A stretch of 64,000 nucleotides of DNA from Methanomassiliicoccales archaeon PtaU1.Bin124 (GCA_002067865.1 MVRC01000015.1:186001-250000), one strand, 5' to 3'; shown: positions 1 to 8,809, counted from the first letter of the stretch. Numbers and translations are program-made. The notes: generated by a model not told the origin, from the letters alone.

Positions 1-219
1 GTACTCGTCCTTGTCGATCCTCTCGATGCGGACCATGACCTCTGGCAATATTCCTGCTTCCTCGCAAGCGTCCAGGGAGTTGTCCACTGCCTCCTTCACG
101 CCCATGATCAGCGACTTCACCTGGGAATCGAACCCCAGGATCTGCCTGTTGCGCTCAAAGAACTCCGAGACCGATATCTCCTTCTGCTTCTTTGCCAGCT
201 CCTCAGCTATTGAGCTCAT
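1..219 (-). CDS. top6B: DNA topoisomerase VI subunit B, N-terminal part (partial)
   Basis: This is the first 73 residues of the ATPase subunit of type IIB topoisomerase; the gene runs off the left edge. Topo VI (A2B2) relaxes and decatenates DNA, with subunit B closing as an ATP-driven clamp. The segment NRQILGFDS followed by [16 protein letters not shown] (residues 42-57) is the family hallmark and holds the GHKL N-box with E43, N47 and D50. The ATG at 219 gives the usual family N-terminus. Topo VI B is typical of archaea. The A subunit is not visible here; it may lie beyond the left edge. Confidence 0.93.
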   Translation of the reverse strand, partial: MSSIAEELAKKQKEISVSEFFERNRQILGFDSQVKSLIMGVKEAVDNSLDACEEAGILPEVMVRIERIDKDEY

Positions 220-303
220 GGCTACAACTCCTCAAACAAGAATGAAATGAATGCATCCCAGGGGGCTGATATCCCCTGGGATGTAGAAAAAGATGTCGAC
301 CAG

Positions 304-1302
304 TTACTTCTGGTCTTTGTTTTCCAGGATCTTGCCGCAGTTCCAGCACTTCTTGTCCGTATCGAAGATGGCAGCGCCGCACTTCGGACATTTCTTAACG
401 TCCTCGGTGGCCGGCTTCGCGGTCTCCTTCGCATCATCGAACCTCTCGCCGCACTGGGGGCACTTCTCCGCATCGGCCGGCACGTCAGAACCGCATTCCG
501 AGCAGACGAACTTCTCCTCACCAGCTGCTGCGGAGCGCTTCGCCTGGGCCTCGTTGAACTGCTCCTGCATGCGCTGCTTGCTCCTGTCCATCCACCAGGT
601 CAGGACCAGCAACATAAAGAACAGCAGGCCGATCTGCAGGTAGGCCAAGAAAACACAGAGCTGCAAATAGATGCCATAGATTTCACCATTACTGGCGGTA
701 ATTGGACCCGTTCCAATCGGAGTGGAGATTGTCTCCGAACCATCCCAAACCGAGAAATAATAAGCATATATGCCAGAAGTTCCCAGGACAGCCGAAGCCG
801 TATAGGTCAAGTTATTAGTAGTGTTCATAGACACTCTTTTAATGCTATTCGTATCCTGGGTATCATAATAGGACAGTGTGACATTTTTATAAATGGAACC
901 CTCAGATAGACTCACCTCATATTGGTACGTGCTGTCTGGCACTCCATGAATGGGAGCCACTGTTCCATTCGATAGATATTTGCTAGCCGTAACTTTTTCT
1001 CCGGTGAATGTGTTAATATTGTTAGCAAACATGGCCCCCCAGGCAAGACCAAGAACTAATAATAGCACCAAGCCGAAAACGGCAAGTTTCTTTTTGCTTT
1101 TCAGCCCAAAATATGTTGGCACCCCATACATGATCAATGCGATGGCCATGTAAACGAAGCAAATGTTAACAAACAGCAGCAATAGCAATGACAACAAAGC
1201 TGTGATTGCCAAGCCGATGTACAGCCCATTTTTGGACTTCCTGAGATTGTCCAAACCGCCCAATCCGCCGGATGACATCATCACGGCAAATAACGAACGC
1301 AC
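304..1302 (-). CDS. Membrane protein with C-terminal double zinc ribbon
   Basis: No specific function is recognised. The protein of up to 332 residues has three hydrophobic segments (about 27-49, 49-66, 73-95), a polar region of about 110 residues with several NxT/NxS sequons that is probably extracellular, a fourth membrane segment (about 208-238), and a cytoplasmic tail with two CxxC...CxxC zinc ribbons. Such ribbons are common on archaeal membrane proteins of unknown role. Start choice is open: a GTG at 1302 lies about 26 nt after an AT-rich TATA-like stretch (1323-1332), which suits a leaderless start, while ATG codons at 1281 and 1278 also fit. It is divergent from carbamate kinase. Confidence 0.72.
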   Translation of the reverse strand: MRSLFAVMMSSGGLGGLDNLRKSKNGLYIGLAITALLSLLLLLFVNICFVYMAIALIMYGVPTYFGLKSKKKLAVFGLVLLLVLGLAWGAMFANNINTFTGEKVTASKYLSNGTVAPIHGVPDSTYQYEVSLSEGSIYKNVTLSYYDTQDTNSIKRVSMNTTNNLTYTASAVLGTSGIYAYYFSVWDGSETISTPIGTGPITASNGEIYGIYLQLCVFLAYLQIGLLFFMLLVLTWWMDRSKQRMQEQFNEAQAKRSAAAGEEKFVCSECGSDVPADAEKCPQCGERFDDAKETAKPATEDVKKCPKCGAAIFDTDKKCWNCGKILENKDQK

Positions 1303-1342
1303 TTTAATACTCTCGCATGGAATAAAAATTTAATACGGCAAA

Positions 1343-1352
1343 TAATATATAA
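1343..1352 (+). promoter_or_regulatory. TATA element of the carbamate kinase gene
   Basis: AT-rich TAATATATAA-like box centred about 35 nt before the ATG at 1383. With the usual archaeal TATA-to-start spacing of about 26 nt, transcription would begin near 1374, inside the inverted repeat at 1368-1382. Confidence 0.5.
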
Positions 1353-1367
1353 TCCAGGTACTAGGTT

Positions 1368-1382
1368 ACTATCAGCGATAGT
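1368..1382. promoter_or_regulatory. Operator-like inverted repeat abutting the carbamate kinase start
   Basis: A perfect 6-bp inverted repeat, ACTATC-AGC-GATAGT, ends on the base before the ATG at 1383 and covers the predicted transcription start. This is a classic place for a repressor site, or for a tiny hairpin on the mRNA 5' end. No regulator can be named. Confidence 0.4.
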
Positions 1383-2342
1383 ATGTCGAACGCGGTCGTT
1401 GCCCTGGGCGGAAATGCGATACTTCAAGCTGGGGAGAAGGCCACTTTTTCCATCCAGATGGGACACCTGGAGAATACGGCGAAAACTCTTGTTTCCCTGT
1501 TGGATGATTTCAACGCCCTCATCGTTACCCATGGCAACGGGCCGCAGGTGGGTGACATCCTCCTGCAGAACGAGATCGCCAAGGAGGAGATCCCGCCGAT
1601 GCCCCTCGATGCATGCGTGGCCGAATCGCAAGGACTGATCGGGTTCATGCTCCAGACCGCCATCATGAACGAGCTTCGGCGGAGCAGAAAAAAGGCCGAT
1701 ATGATGTGCTGCCTCACCCTGGTCGAGATCGATGCCAACCCGGTCCCACCAAGCAAACCGATCGGCCCTTACTACGACAAGGAAATGGCGGAGATGTTGA
1801 GGGAGCAGAAGGGATGGGAGATGCGCCTCGACCCGGGCCGAGGCGGATATCGCCGACTGGTCCCGTCCCCACGTCCTCGATCGATCATCGGGCTGGCCGC
1901 TCTGCAGACATTGATGGCAGAGCATCGCAGCAGCCCTCTCATCCTTATTGTGGGAGGGGGCGGAGGAGTACCGGTGGTGCGGGATGGTGATACCTATCTG
2001 GGAAGGGAGGCGGTGGTCGACAAGGACCTCACCTCATCATTGTTGGCCTGTTCCTTGGGGGCCGATACGCTAATAATGCTGACCGATATTGGGGCAGTCT
2101 ACAGAGATTACGGAAAGGTCTCAGAACAACCTATCCGGACCATCGGACCGGCCGAACTGGAAACCCTGCTCTCGCAGGGTCAATTCCCACCGGGTTCCAT
2201 GGGCCCGAAGGTCCAGGCGGCCATCTCTTTCGTGAGAGGTTGTGGCAAGAGGGCGTTGATAACCGATGCCCCGACATTGCCGGATGCATTGCTTGGAAAG
2301 GCAGGGACCACCGTGGTCAGAGAACGGAGCAGGACCGAATGA
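1383..2342 (+). CDS. arcC: Carbamate kinase
   Basis: 319 residues, the normal family length. It catalyses ATP + carbamate <-> ADP + carbamoyl phosphate, either making ATP from carbamoyl phosphate or supplying carbamoyl phosphate. Seen: ALGGNAI near the N-terminus, HGNGPQVGD (about residues 50-58), a glycine-rich GGGGGVPV loop (about 197-204), DKDLTS (about 219-224) and MLTDIGAVY, all in the amino-acid-kinase fold order. The stop TGA overlaps the ATG of the DRG GTPase, so translation may be coupled. No arginine deiminase or ornithine carbamoyltransferase lies nearby, so its pathway cannot be fixed from context. Confidence 0.93.
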   Translation: MSNAVVALGGNAILQAGEKATFSIQMGHLENTAKTLVSLLDDFNALIVTHGNGPQVGDILLQNEIAKEEIPPMPLDACVAESQGLIGFMLQTAIMNELRRSRKKADMMCCLTLVEIDANPVPPSKPIGPYYDKEMAEMLREQKGWEMRLDPGRGGYRRLVPSPRPRSIIGLAALQTLMAEHRSSPLILIVGGGGGVPVVRDGDTYLGREAVVDKDLTSSLLACSLGADTLIMLTDIGAVYRDYGKVSEQPIRTIGPAELETLLSQGQFPPGSMGPKVQAAISFVRGCGKRALITDAPTLPDALLGKAGTTVVRERSRTE

Positions 2343-3454
2343 GCTCGCCCATCGAGGAGCAGATCAAAGAGATCCAGGCGGAGATCGACAAGACTCAGAT
2401 CAATAAGCATACTGAGTATCACGTCGGCAAGCTGAAGGCCAAGATAGCCCGCCTGAAGATGGAGGCCGAGAAGCGCCGGTCCCAGGGAGGCGGTACCGGT
2501 CGCACCTATGCCGTCAAGAAGAGCGGCAACGCAACCGTGGCCTTGGTGGGATTCCCGAGCGTAGGTAAGTCCACCCTCCTCAATCAGCTCACCGATGCCA
2601 GGTCGGAGGTGGGCGCCTATGATTTCACCACCCTCGACGTCGTGCCTGGCCTGATGTACTACAACGGCGCCAAGATCCAAGTGCTCGACCTTCCAGGCCT
2701 GATACGTGACGCCTCGAAGGGCAAGGGCAGGGGCAGGGAAGTGCTGTCGGTCGTCCGCTCCGCCGATCTCATCCTCTTCATCATGGACCCTTACGATACC
2801 AACCTTAACGTCCTCATCAGCGAGCTGGAGACGGCCGGCATACGGTTGAACACCCATCCGCCAGACGTGGTCATCACCAAGCGCGAGCAAGGCGGCATCG
2901 ATATCAAGACCACCGTGGAGCTGACGAAGATCAATGAGGAGCTGGCCAAGGACATCGTGGCCGAGTATGGGCACGTCAGCGCCGATGTCGTCATCCGCGA
3001 GGACATCGACGTCGACCAGCTCATCGACGCGCTCACCGGCAACCGGATCTATATGAAGGCCATATTGGCCATCAACAAGGTCGACATAGCGGACCCGGAC
3101 CAGATCAAGAAGATCAAGAGGGAGATGAAGGCCTGGCACCCAGTGTTCATCTCGGCCCAATCGGGTCAAGGGCTGGACGAGCTGAAGGACGCCATCTTCA
3201 AGCACATCGATCTCATCCGCATCTACCTGAAGAAACAAGGCCAGGATGCGGACATGAAGGAACCTCTGATCGTCCGTAAGGACAGCTCGGTAGGAGATGT
3301 CTGCGACGCATTGCACCGCGTCTTCCGGCAGAACTTCAGATATGCGACCGTCTGGGGCAAGAGCGCCAAGTTCCCTGGTCAGATGGTAGGCCTGGACCAC
3401 GTGCTCCTGGACGGGGACATCCTGGGTGTCATCATCAAACGTACCGGCGAATGA
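2339..3454 (+). CDS. drg: DRG-family (Obg-like) GTP-binding protein
   Basis: 371-residue GTPase of the developmentally regulated GTP-binding (DRG) family, found in archaea and eukaryotes and linked to ribosome function. Seen: an N-terminal helical region (1-50), G1 loop GFPSVGKST (71-79), a G2/G3 stretch with DFTTLD and DLPGLI, G4 NKVD, and a C-terminal TGS-like region rich in RNA-binding sequence (about 290-371). A longer in-frame ORF begins inside carbamate kinase, but the ATG at 2339 overlapping its stop as ATGA gives the standard DRG N-terminus. Probably cotranscribed with carbamate kinase and the next gene. Confidence 0.92.
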   Translation: MSSPIEEQIKEIQAEIDKTQINKHTEYHVGKLKAKIARLKMEAEKRRSQGGGTGRTYAVKKSGNATVALVGFPSVGKSTLLNQLTDARSEVGAYDFTTLDVVPGLMYYNGAKIQVLDLPGLIRDASKGKGRGREVLSVVRSADLILFIMDPYDTNLNVLISELETAGIRLNTHPPDVVITKREQGGIDIKTTVELTKINEELAKDIVAEYGHVSADVVIREDIDVDQLIDALTGNRIYMKAILAINKVDIADPDQIKKIKREMKAWHPVFISAQSGQGLDELKDAIFKHIDLIRIYLKKQGQDADMKEPLIVRKDSSVGDVCDALHRVFRQNFRYATVWGKSAKFPGQMVGLDHVLLDGDILGVIIKRTGE

Positions 3455-3457
3455 GGC

Positions 3458-4672
3458 GTGGGCGAACGCATAATTAGGCCCGAGTCTTTTCATGCATCCA
3501 TGCAGAAGAAGGGGCTATCCACTCGCTGCGTCGACTCAGGTGAGCGCAAGGGCGTGCTTGGTTCGGTGAACACGCCGATCTTCCAGACGTCGACATTCTT
3601 CTTCCCCACCGATGATGAATCCACCTGGAGGGGAGCGGTTCCAGAGGGAACATACCTTTATTCCAGACAGGGCAACCCTACCATACAGGCGGCAGAGGAG
3701 AAGATCGCAGCACTGGAGGGGGCCGAAAAAGCACTGGTCTTTGGCTCCGGGATGGCCGCCACGGCCGCTATCGCTCTGTCCCTTCTAAAAAAAGGGGACA
3801 GGCTGGTGTCCATGGAGGACATCTACGGCGGAACATACAATCTGTTCAAGAACGACCTGACCCGGTATGGGATCGAATCGGCATTTGTCCCATCCGTCAG
3901 GACAGAGGACATCGTCGCCGCCATGACCCCCGGTACGAAGATGCTCTGGCTGGAGACGCCCACCAACCCGTTGTTGAAGATGGTGGACATCAGGGAGATA
4001 TGCAGCGAGGCCAGGAAAAGGGGCATCATCACCGTGGTGGACAGCACGTTCGCTTCGCCCATCAACCAGAACCCACTGGCAATGGGGGCCGACGTGGTCA
4101 TGCATTCCTGCACGAAATACCTGAACGGACATTCCGACCTGCTCGCTGGGGTGTTGGCTGGCAGTCACGAGCTGATGGTGGAGATATGGAAGAGGAGGGT
4201 GACCATGGGCGGCGTGATCGATCCCCTAGGCGCTTTCCTGCTTCTCCGGGGAATGAAGACCCTGGCCGTACGCATGCGGCAGCACAACGAGAACGGCATC
4301 GCCATCGCGACCCACCTGCAGGCCCACCCCAAAGTGCAATGGGTCTACTATCCCGGGCTTCCCTCGCACCCGCAGTACGAGCTGGCCTCGAGGACGATGC
4401 GAGGCTATGGAGGCATGGTGTCGTTCGAGGTGAAGGGAGGCATGAAAGCGGCCGAGACGGTCATGAGGTCCTTCAAGCTGATCAACCGGGCCACGAGCCT
4501 GGGAGGGGTCGAATCGTTGGCATCGATGCCGATGAACACCTCGCACATCGCTTTCACGCCGGAGGAGAGGAAGAGATTGGGCATTGCCGATTCGTTGATC
4601 CGTCTGTCCGTAGGCATCGAGGATGCGGAGGACCTGATGGACGACCTGAACCAAGCGCTGGACCGCGTCTGA
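3458..4672 (+). CDS. Trans-sulfuration family PLP enzyme (cystathionine gamma-lyase/synthase-like)
   Basis: About 400 residues of the Cys/Met-metabolism PLP family. The PLP lysine lies in SCTKYLNGHSD (about residue 220), preceded by VVDSTFASP whose Asp contacts the pyridine nitrogen; YSRQGNPT and GSGMAA bind phosphate. The family covers cystathionine gamma-synthase, beta- and gamma-lyase, methionine gamma-lyase and O-acyl-homoserine sulfhydrylases, and sequence reading alone does not separate them. Start is ambiguous: GTG at 3458, three bases after the DRG stop, or ATG at 3500, where the family-like MQKKGLSTR begins. Same-strand neighbours suggest a shared transcript with drg. Confidence 0.88.
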   Translation: MGERIIRPESFHASMQKKGLSTRCVDSGERKGVLGSVNTPIFQTSTFFFPTDDESTWRGAVPEGTYLYSRQGNPTIQAAEEKIAALEGAEKALVFGSGMAATAAIALSLLKKGDRLVSMEDIYGGTYNLFKNDLTRYGIESAFVPSVRTEDIVAAMTPGTKMLWLETPTNPLLKMVDIREICSEARKRGIITVVDSTFASPINQNPLAMGADVVMHSCTKYLNGHSDLLAGVLAGSHELMVEIWKRRVTMGGVIDPLGAFLLLRGMKTLAVRMRQHNENGIAIATHLQAHPKVQWVYYPGLPSHPQYELASRTMRGYGGMVSFEVKGGMKAAETVMRSFKLINRATSLGGVESLASMPMNTSHIAFTPEERKRLGIADSLIRLSVGIEDAEDLMDDLNQALDRV

Positions 4673-4738
4673 GGGACCATCTGGCTGCATTCCGGACATG
4701 AGGAAAAGGTTAAGTCGGACCTGACCATTTCTCGGCGG

Positions 4739-5986
4739 ATGATCCAAAGACCGCGCGGGACGAGGGACTTCACCCCCGAAGAGATGGGGGCCAGGCGATA
4801 TTATGAGAGCATGATGAGATCGGTCGCCGTCTCCCATGGCTTCCGCGAGGTCCAGACACCCATCTTTGAACACACCGAGCTGTTCACCACCAAGTCCGGC
4901 CCGGGCATTGTGGAGGAGATGTACGCCTTCAAGGACAAGGGCGACAGGGAGATATGCCTCCGTCCGGAACTGACGGCATCGGTCATACGCTTCTTCGTCA
5001 ACGATCTCACCAACTATCCCCGTCCGCTGAAGATGTTCTATTTCGGCCAGTGCTTCAGATACGAGAGGCCTCAGGCCGGGCGTTACCGCGAGTTCTTCCA
5101 GTTCGGGGCGGAGATCATCGGTTCGGCCACTCCCGAGATGGATGCCGAGATGATCGGTCTGGCCGCCGCCATTCTGGAGCGCACTGGTCTCAAGGACTAC
5201 AAGATCCGGGTCGGCCACATCGGCGTCCTCAAGGGGATGCTGGCACAGGCAGGAGTGAGCGGTGATACCGCCCTCCCCATCCTGCAGAAGCTGGACAAGA
5301 AGATGTACGAGGAGGCCGAGCCGTTGATGAAAGCGGCGGGCATGAGCGCCGACTCGATCGAGAAGATCATCGCCACCACCAAGGTGACCGGACCGTTATC
5401 AGTGCTGGATACGTACGGAGGAGAGGCTGGGGAATATCTGAAGGAGGTCTTTGCCATCCTGGCCCAGTTCGGCTTCCGCAATGTCGAGGTCGATCTAGGC
5501 GTCGTTCGAGGTCTGGCATACTACACCGGGATCGTTTTCGAGGTCGATGCCCCGAAGCTCGGCGCTGAGAAGCAGATCTGCGGGGGCGGTTCATACTCCC
5601 TCAGCGAACTGTTCGGTGGGGAGAAGGTGTTCTCCACCGGCTTCGCCATCGGCTTCGACCGCACCCTGTTGGCCATCGAAAAGGAAGGTCAGACGGCACC
5701 GAAGTTGTTGGTCGACGCTTACGTCATCCCGGTTAATGACAAGACCAGGATGAAGGCGTACGAGGTCGCGGCATTGCTGCGGCGCAACGGCATCTCCTGC
5801 GATCTGGACATCATGCGCAGGAACATGGGCAAGAACTTCAAGTATGCCGATGCCATCGGCGCCAGACGCACCATCATCGTGGGCGAGAAGGAGCTGGAGA
5901 GCGGCTGTGTGAACGTCAGGGACATGAGCAGCGGCGAGCAGAAGATGGTTCCCATCGAATCCCTGGTGCAGCACCTGAAGGGTTAA
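4739..5986 (+). CDS. hisS: Histidyl-tRNA synthetase
   Basis: 415-residue class II synthetase that charges tRNA-His. Seen: motif 1 region (about 20-45), motif 2 as FRYERPQAGRYREFFQ (about 107-122), the histidine-specific VRGLAYYTG signature (about 256-264), motif 3 STGFAIGFDR (about 300-309) and a C-terminal anticodon-binding domain. The ATG at 4739 follows an AT-rich element around 4704-4714. It is convergent with the RNase HI gene; a hairpin-capable segment lies just after the stop. Confidence 0.96.
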   Translation: MIQRPRGTRDFTPEEMGARRYYESMMRSVAVSHGFREVQTPIFEHTELFTTKSGPGIVEEMYAFKDKGDREICLRPELTASVIRFFVNDLTNYPRPLKMFYFGQCFRYERPQAGRYREFFQFGAEIIGSATPEMDAEMIGLAAAILERTGLKDYKIRVGHIGVLKGMLAQAGVSGDTALPILQKLDKKMYEEAEPLMKAAGMSADSIEKIIATTKVTGPLSVLDTYGGEAGEYLKEVFAILAQFGFRNVEVDLGVVRGLAYYTGIVFEVDAPKLGAEKQICGGGSYSLSELFGGEKVFSTGFAIGFDRTLLAIEKEGQTAPKLLVDAYVIPVNDKTRMKAYEVAALLRRNGISCDLDIMRRNMGKNFKYADAIGARRTIIVGEKELESGCVNVRDMSSGEQKMVPIESLVQHLKG

Positions 5987-6037
5987 CGAGAAGTGGTGCG
6001 AGGCCGATGAAGATGGGGGGATAAACTAACTCTATAA

Positions 6038-6089
6038 GGAGGAGAGTTGAGCCACCGGTCCTCTACACCGCTTAACACTCTCCACCTCC
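6038..6089. terminator. Imperfect inverted repeat between convergent hisS and rnhA
   Basis: The left arm GGAGGAGAGTTGAG (6038-6050) pairs with the right arm at 6070-6089 (GCTTAACACTCTCCACCTCC), allowing a few bulges, around a loop of about 19 nt. It is followed by an AT-rich run (AAATATTTAAAC) and then pyrimidines. It may act as a bidirectional 3'-end structure for hisS and rnhA; archaeal termination mainly needs T-runs, so the role is inferred. Confidence 0.35.
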
Positions 6090-6133
6090 AAATATTTAAA
6101 CATATTTTCCTTATTTTCATTCGGGTAGAAGTT

Positions 6134-6553
6134 TCACCTTTTCCGGCTAGAGCATATGTCCAGCTCCTCGTTCACCATGCGGTCCGCCTTGGAGATCATG
6201 GGATTCTCCCGGGGGACGTGCTGTATCTTGAACTCGGAGAACTTGGCGATGATGTTGCGAGCCTCTTGCAATAGAGGGGCCAGATTACCGGCCTTCATAC
6301 GATACTCTCCCCTCACCTGCTTCACCACCAGCTCGCTGTCCATGGTCATCGTGACCTGGTCGGCCTGGAGTGATTCTGCCGCCTGAAGGGCGGCCAGGAG
6401 GCCCAGGTATTCCGCCTCGTTGTTCGTCATGACCCCTAGATATCTGGAGCCCTGCTTGAGCACCTTCCCCTGCTCATCGCAGGCGATGAAGGCGTAGGCG
6501 GCTGGACCAGGATTGCCCCGGGACCCTCCGTCTGAATAAAGCATCAGCTTCAT
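6134..6553 (-). CDS. rnhA: Ribonuclease HI
   Basis: 139-residue RNase H fold enzyme that cuts the RNA strand of RNA-DNA hybrids. The catalytic acids are visible: D8 (YSDGGSRGNPG), E48 in the TNNEAEY motif, D72 (MDSELV) and D124 (KADRMVN). It lacks an N-terminal hybrid-binding domain. Its start at 6553 overlaps the panD stop by four bases, so it is the last gene of the panD/ABC transporter run. A type II RNase H (rnhB) is also present at 34.2 kb. Confidence 0.93.
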   Translation of the reverse strand: MKLMLYSDGGSRGNPGPAAYAFIACDEQGKVLKQGSRYLGVMTNNEAEYLGLLAALQAAESLQADQVTMTMDSELVVKQVRGEYRMKAGNLAPLLQEARNIIAKFSEFKIQHVPRENPMISKADRMVNEELDICSSRKR

Positions 6554-6891
6554 GCGTCTCTCACGTACCGGTTCTTCTCGTCCACAATTATGACCTTGGG
6601 CTTGATCGGATGGTCGGTCAGTTCGAAGGACATGATGATGACCTTGTCCCCCTCCCTCACCAGATGGGCAGCTCCGCCATTGACGGATATGATGCCCGAA
6701 CCTTCCTTTCCTTCGAAGATGTACGTCTCGAACCTGGCGCCGTTGTCCGCATCGGAGATCAAGACCTTCTCTCCCGGCCAGATGTCCGTCTTCTTCAACA
6801 ACAGGGGGTCGACCACGATGCTGCCAACGTAATCGGGATGGCGTTCAGTGACCGTCGCCCGGTGTATCTTTCCTCTGAGCACGAAACGCAT
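6550..6891 (-). CDS. panD: Aspartate 1-decarboxylase, bacterial pyruvoyl type
   Basis: PanD turns L-aspartate into beta-alanine for pantothenate and coenzyme A. The precursor self-cleaves at Gly-Ser to form a pyruvoyl group; here the site is YVGS (Gly23-Ser24 counted from the ATG at 6891), and ISVNGGAAHL is the second family signature. From 6891 the protein has 113 residues and begins MRFVLRGKIHRATV, matching bacterial PanD. In-frame ATGs at 6933 and 6951 would add 14 or 20 residues, and the one at 6951 overlaps the end of the upstream ABC ATPase gene. Many archaea make beta-alanine with the PLP enzyme MfnA instead, so a bacterial-type PanD is notable. Confidence 0.9.
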   Translation of the reverse strand: MRFVLRGKIHRATVTERHPDYVGSIVVDPLLLKKTDIWPGEKVLISDADNGARFETYIFEGKEGSGIISVNGGAAHLVREGDKVIIMSFELTDHPIKPKVIIVDEKNRYVRDA

Positions 6892-6947
6892 ACGGGGCGT
6901 ATCAATGCCGTTGATATCTTCAACCTTTCTCATCGACAAACGGGATT

Positions 6948-7736
6948 TCAGCATCGATCGGCGCACGATCCAAGCACCTTCACGCTCATGGCCTTGAGGG
7001 TGCTGTCATATTCCAGCACGGCATCGATGTTGAAAACGGTCCTCATGTTCTCTCTAGTAAGGACCTCTTCAGGCGTGCCGGCCGCAAATATCTGATGGTC
7101 ATGAATGAGGACGATGCGGTCGCAGTACTTCACCACCATCGGCAGGTCATGGGAGACGATGACCACTGTCAGATCCTCTTCATCGGACAGCCGTTTCACC
7201 AGATCGAGCACTTCGAACTGATGGCAGATGTCAAGGTGCAGGGTCGGTTCATCCAGCAGGATTATCTCGGGGCGCTGGGCGATCGCCCTGGCGATGATGA
7301 CCCTCTGCCTCTCTCCCCCGCTCATGGTGTTGATGAGACGGTCGGCGAAGGAAGTGATGTTCGTCTTCTTCATAGCATCCTCCACTATGCCGACGTCATC
7401 GGACGATTCTCCCTGGAACTGCCCCAGGAAGGGCATGCGCCCCATCATCACAATGTCCCGCACGGTGAAAGCGAACCTGATCTCGTTGCTCTGCGGCACC
7501 ACCGCAATATGCCTGGCTATCTCCCTTTTGGAGATATCTTCCAGGTCCTTCTCGTTCATCATCACGTTGCCGCCCTCAGGGTGCAGGTTGCGGTTGAGCA
7601 GCTTCAGCAATGTGGTCTTGCCGCAGCCGTTGGGGCCGAGGATGCCGATGATCTCGCCCTTCTTGATGTCGAGGTCGATCCCTTGCAGCACCGGCCTCTC
7701 CCGGTATGAGAAGCTGAGGCCTTTGATGTTCAACAT
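6948..7736 (-). CDS. btuD: ABC importer ATP-binding protein (corrinoid/iron-chelate type)
   Basis: 262-residue nucleotide-binding subunit of a type II importer for cobalamin, haem or iron-siderophores. Seen: Walker A GPNGCGKTT (34-42), signature MSGGERQR, Walker B IILLDEPT and switch His in VIVSHD. The reading frame can be extended upstream to 8135, but that part lies inside the permease gene and is not protein-like; the ATG at 7736 overlaps the permease stop as ATGA and is the real start. The operon order is binding protein, permease, ATPase. The ligand is not fixed by sequence; a corrinoid is a reasonable guess for an anaerobic archaeon. Confidence 0.92.
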   Translation of the reverse strand: MLNIKGLSFSYRERPVLQGIDLDIKKGEIIGILGPNGCGKTTLLKLLNRNLHPEGGNVMMNEKDLEDISKREIARHIAVVPQSNEIRFAFTVRDIVMMGRMPFLGQFQGESSDDVGIVEDAMKKTNITSFADRLINTMSGGERQRVIIARAIAQRPEIILLDEPTLHLDICHQFEVLDLVKRLSDEEDLTVVIVSHDLPMVVKYCDRIVLIHDHQIFAAGTPEEVLTRENMRTVFNIDAVLEYDSTLKAMSVKVLGSCADRC

Positions 7737-8761
7737 CAATCCCACCCCACTTCGCTCCGCCTGCGGCGAAGCAGATAGATGAAGTAAGGTGCCCCGATGA
7801 GCGCCGTTATGATTCCGACGGGCAGCACACCAATGCTCGGCGCGATGACCCTGGAGATGTAATCGCACATCAGCAGGAACGCCGCCCCTCCGATGATCGA
7901 GGCCGGGAGAAGCGCCCTGTTGTCCGGACCCATCGCGATGCGCAGAATATGCGGTACCACCAGACCGATGAAGCCTATCACACCGACGAACGCCACCGCC
8001 GCCGCAGTCACTAGCGCAGAGGCTATCAGCAACTGCAGTCGGACCTTCTTCACCTCTACTCCCAGGTCCAAGGCATGGGCGTCGCCCAGCATCATGGCGT
8101 TCAGGTCGCGGGCACATGACAGCATGAGCAGGCATCCAGCGAACATGAGCGGAGCGACGATCAGAACGTTGTCCCAGCTGGCATTGCTCATATTTCCCAT
8201 GGTCCAGTATACGATACCCTGGAGCTGGTCCCCGGCCAGGTAGGTCAACAGGGAGACCAGGGCGGACAGGAAAGAACCGACTGCGATGCCGGCCAGCAGC
8301 AATGTCTCGGTCGGCACTCTGCCTCCCACATGGGAGATGGAGTAGACAAGGAACAACGTGGCCATGCAGGAGATGAATGCCAGCAGCGGTACTAGCAGCA
8401 TCATCGGAATGAACGAGATGGTGATGGACATGCCGATGGCCGCCCCCAGTGCAGCACCCGATGATAGGCCGAGTATGAACGGGGATGCCATGGGGTTCCT
8501 GAACACCGCCTGCATGACCGCACCAGCGATCCCCAGTCCCGCGCCGACCAGTATGGCCATCAGCACTCTGGGCATGTTCATTTTCTGGACGATGATGATA
8601 TTCGTCTCGGAGCCATAGCCGAAGAGCGCCTGCAACGCATCGAAGAACGGCAATGGGATGAAAGCCTGGGCCAGGTCTAGGACCATGAAAACTAACAGGA
8701 GAATGAAGAGGAACGCAAAGACCGTCAGTACACGCTTGTGTCTCTTTGCGACTCCGTCCAT
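7736..8761 (-). CDS. btuC: ABC importer permease (FecCD/BtuC family)
   Basis: 341-residue membrane subunit with about ten hydrophobic helices, typical of BtuC/FecCD. Family landmarks are GAGLGIAGAVMQAVFRNPM near the N-terminus (about residues 73-91), GVIGFIGLVVPHILR, which contacts the ATPase coupling groove, and ARVIAPSIGVLP-like sequence near the C-terminus. The ATG at 8761 is chosen over a GTG at 8767 because a GAGGTG ribosome-binding site lies five bases before it. It overlaps the ATPase gene and follows the binding-protein gene by 48 nt. Confidence 0.93.
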   Translation of the reverse strand: MDGVAKRHKRVLTVFAFLFILLLVFMVLDLAQAFIPLPFFDALQALFGYGSETNIIIVQKMNMPRVLMAILVGAGLGIAGAVMQAVFRNPMASPFILGLSSGAALGAAIGMSITISFIPMMLLVPLLAFISCMATLFLVYSISHVGGRVPTETLLLAGIAVGSFLSALVSLLTYLAGDQLQGIVYWTMGNMSNASWDNVLIVAPLMFAGCLLMLSCARDLNAMMLGDAHALDLGVEVKKVRLQLLIASALVTAAAVAFVGVIGFIGLVVPHILRIAMGPDNRALLPASIIGGAAFLLMCDYISRVIAPSIGVLPVGIITALIGAPYFIYLLRRRRSEVGWD

Positions 8762-8809
8762 GGGCACCTCAATGGAAATATTGATAAAAAGGGTTTGGAG
8801 ACGTGGGCC

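Noticed and set aside
7737-8135. N-terminal extension of the ABC ATPase frame over 130 codons
   Set aside because: It lies wholly inside the permease gene in another frame and has no protein-like sequence. The ATG at 7736 with ATGA overlap is the true start.
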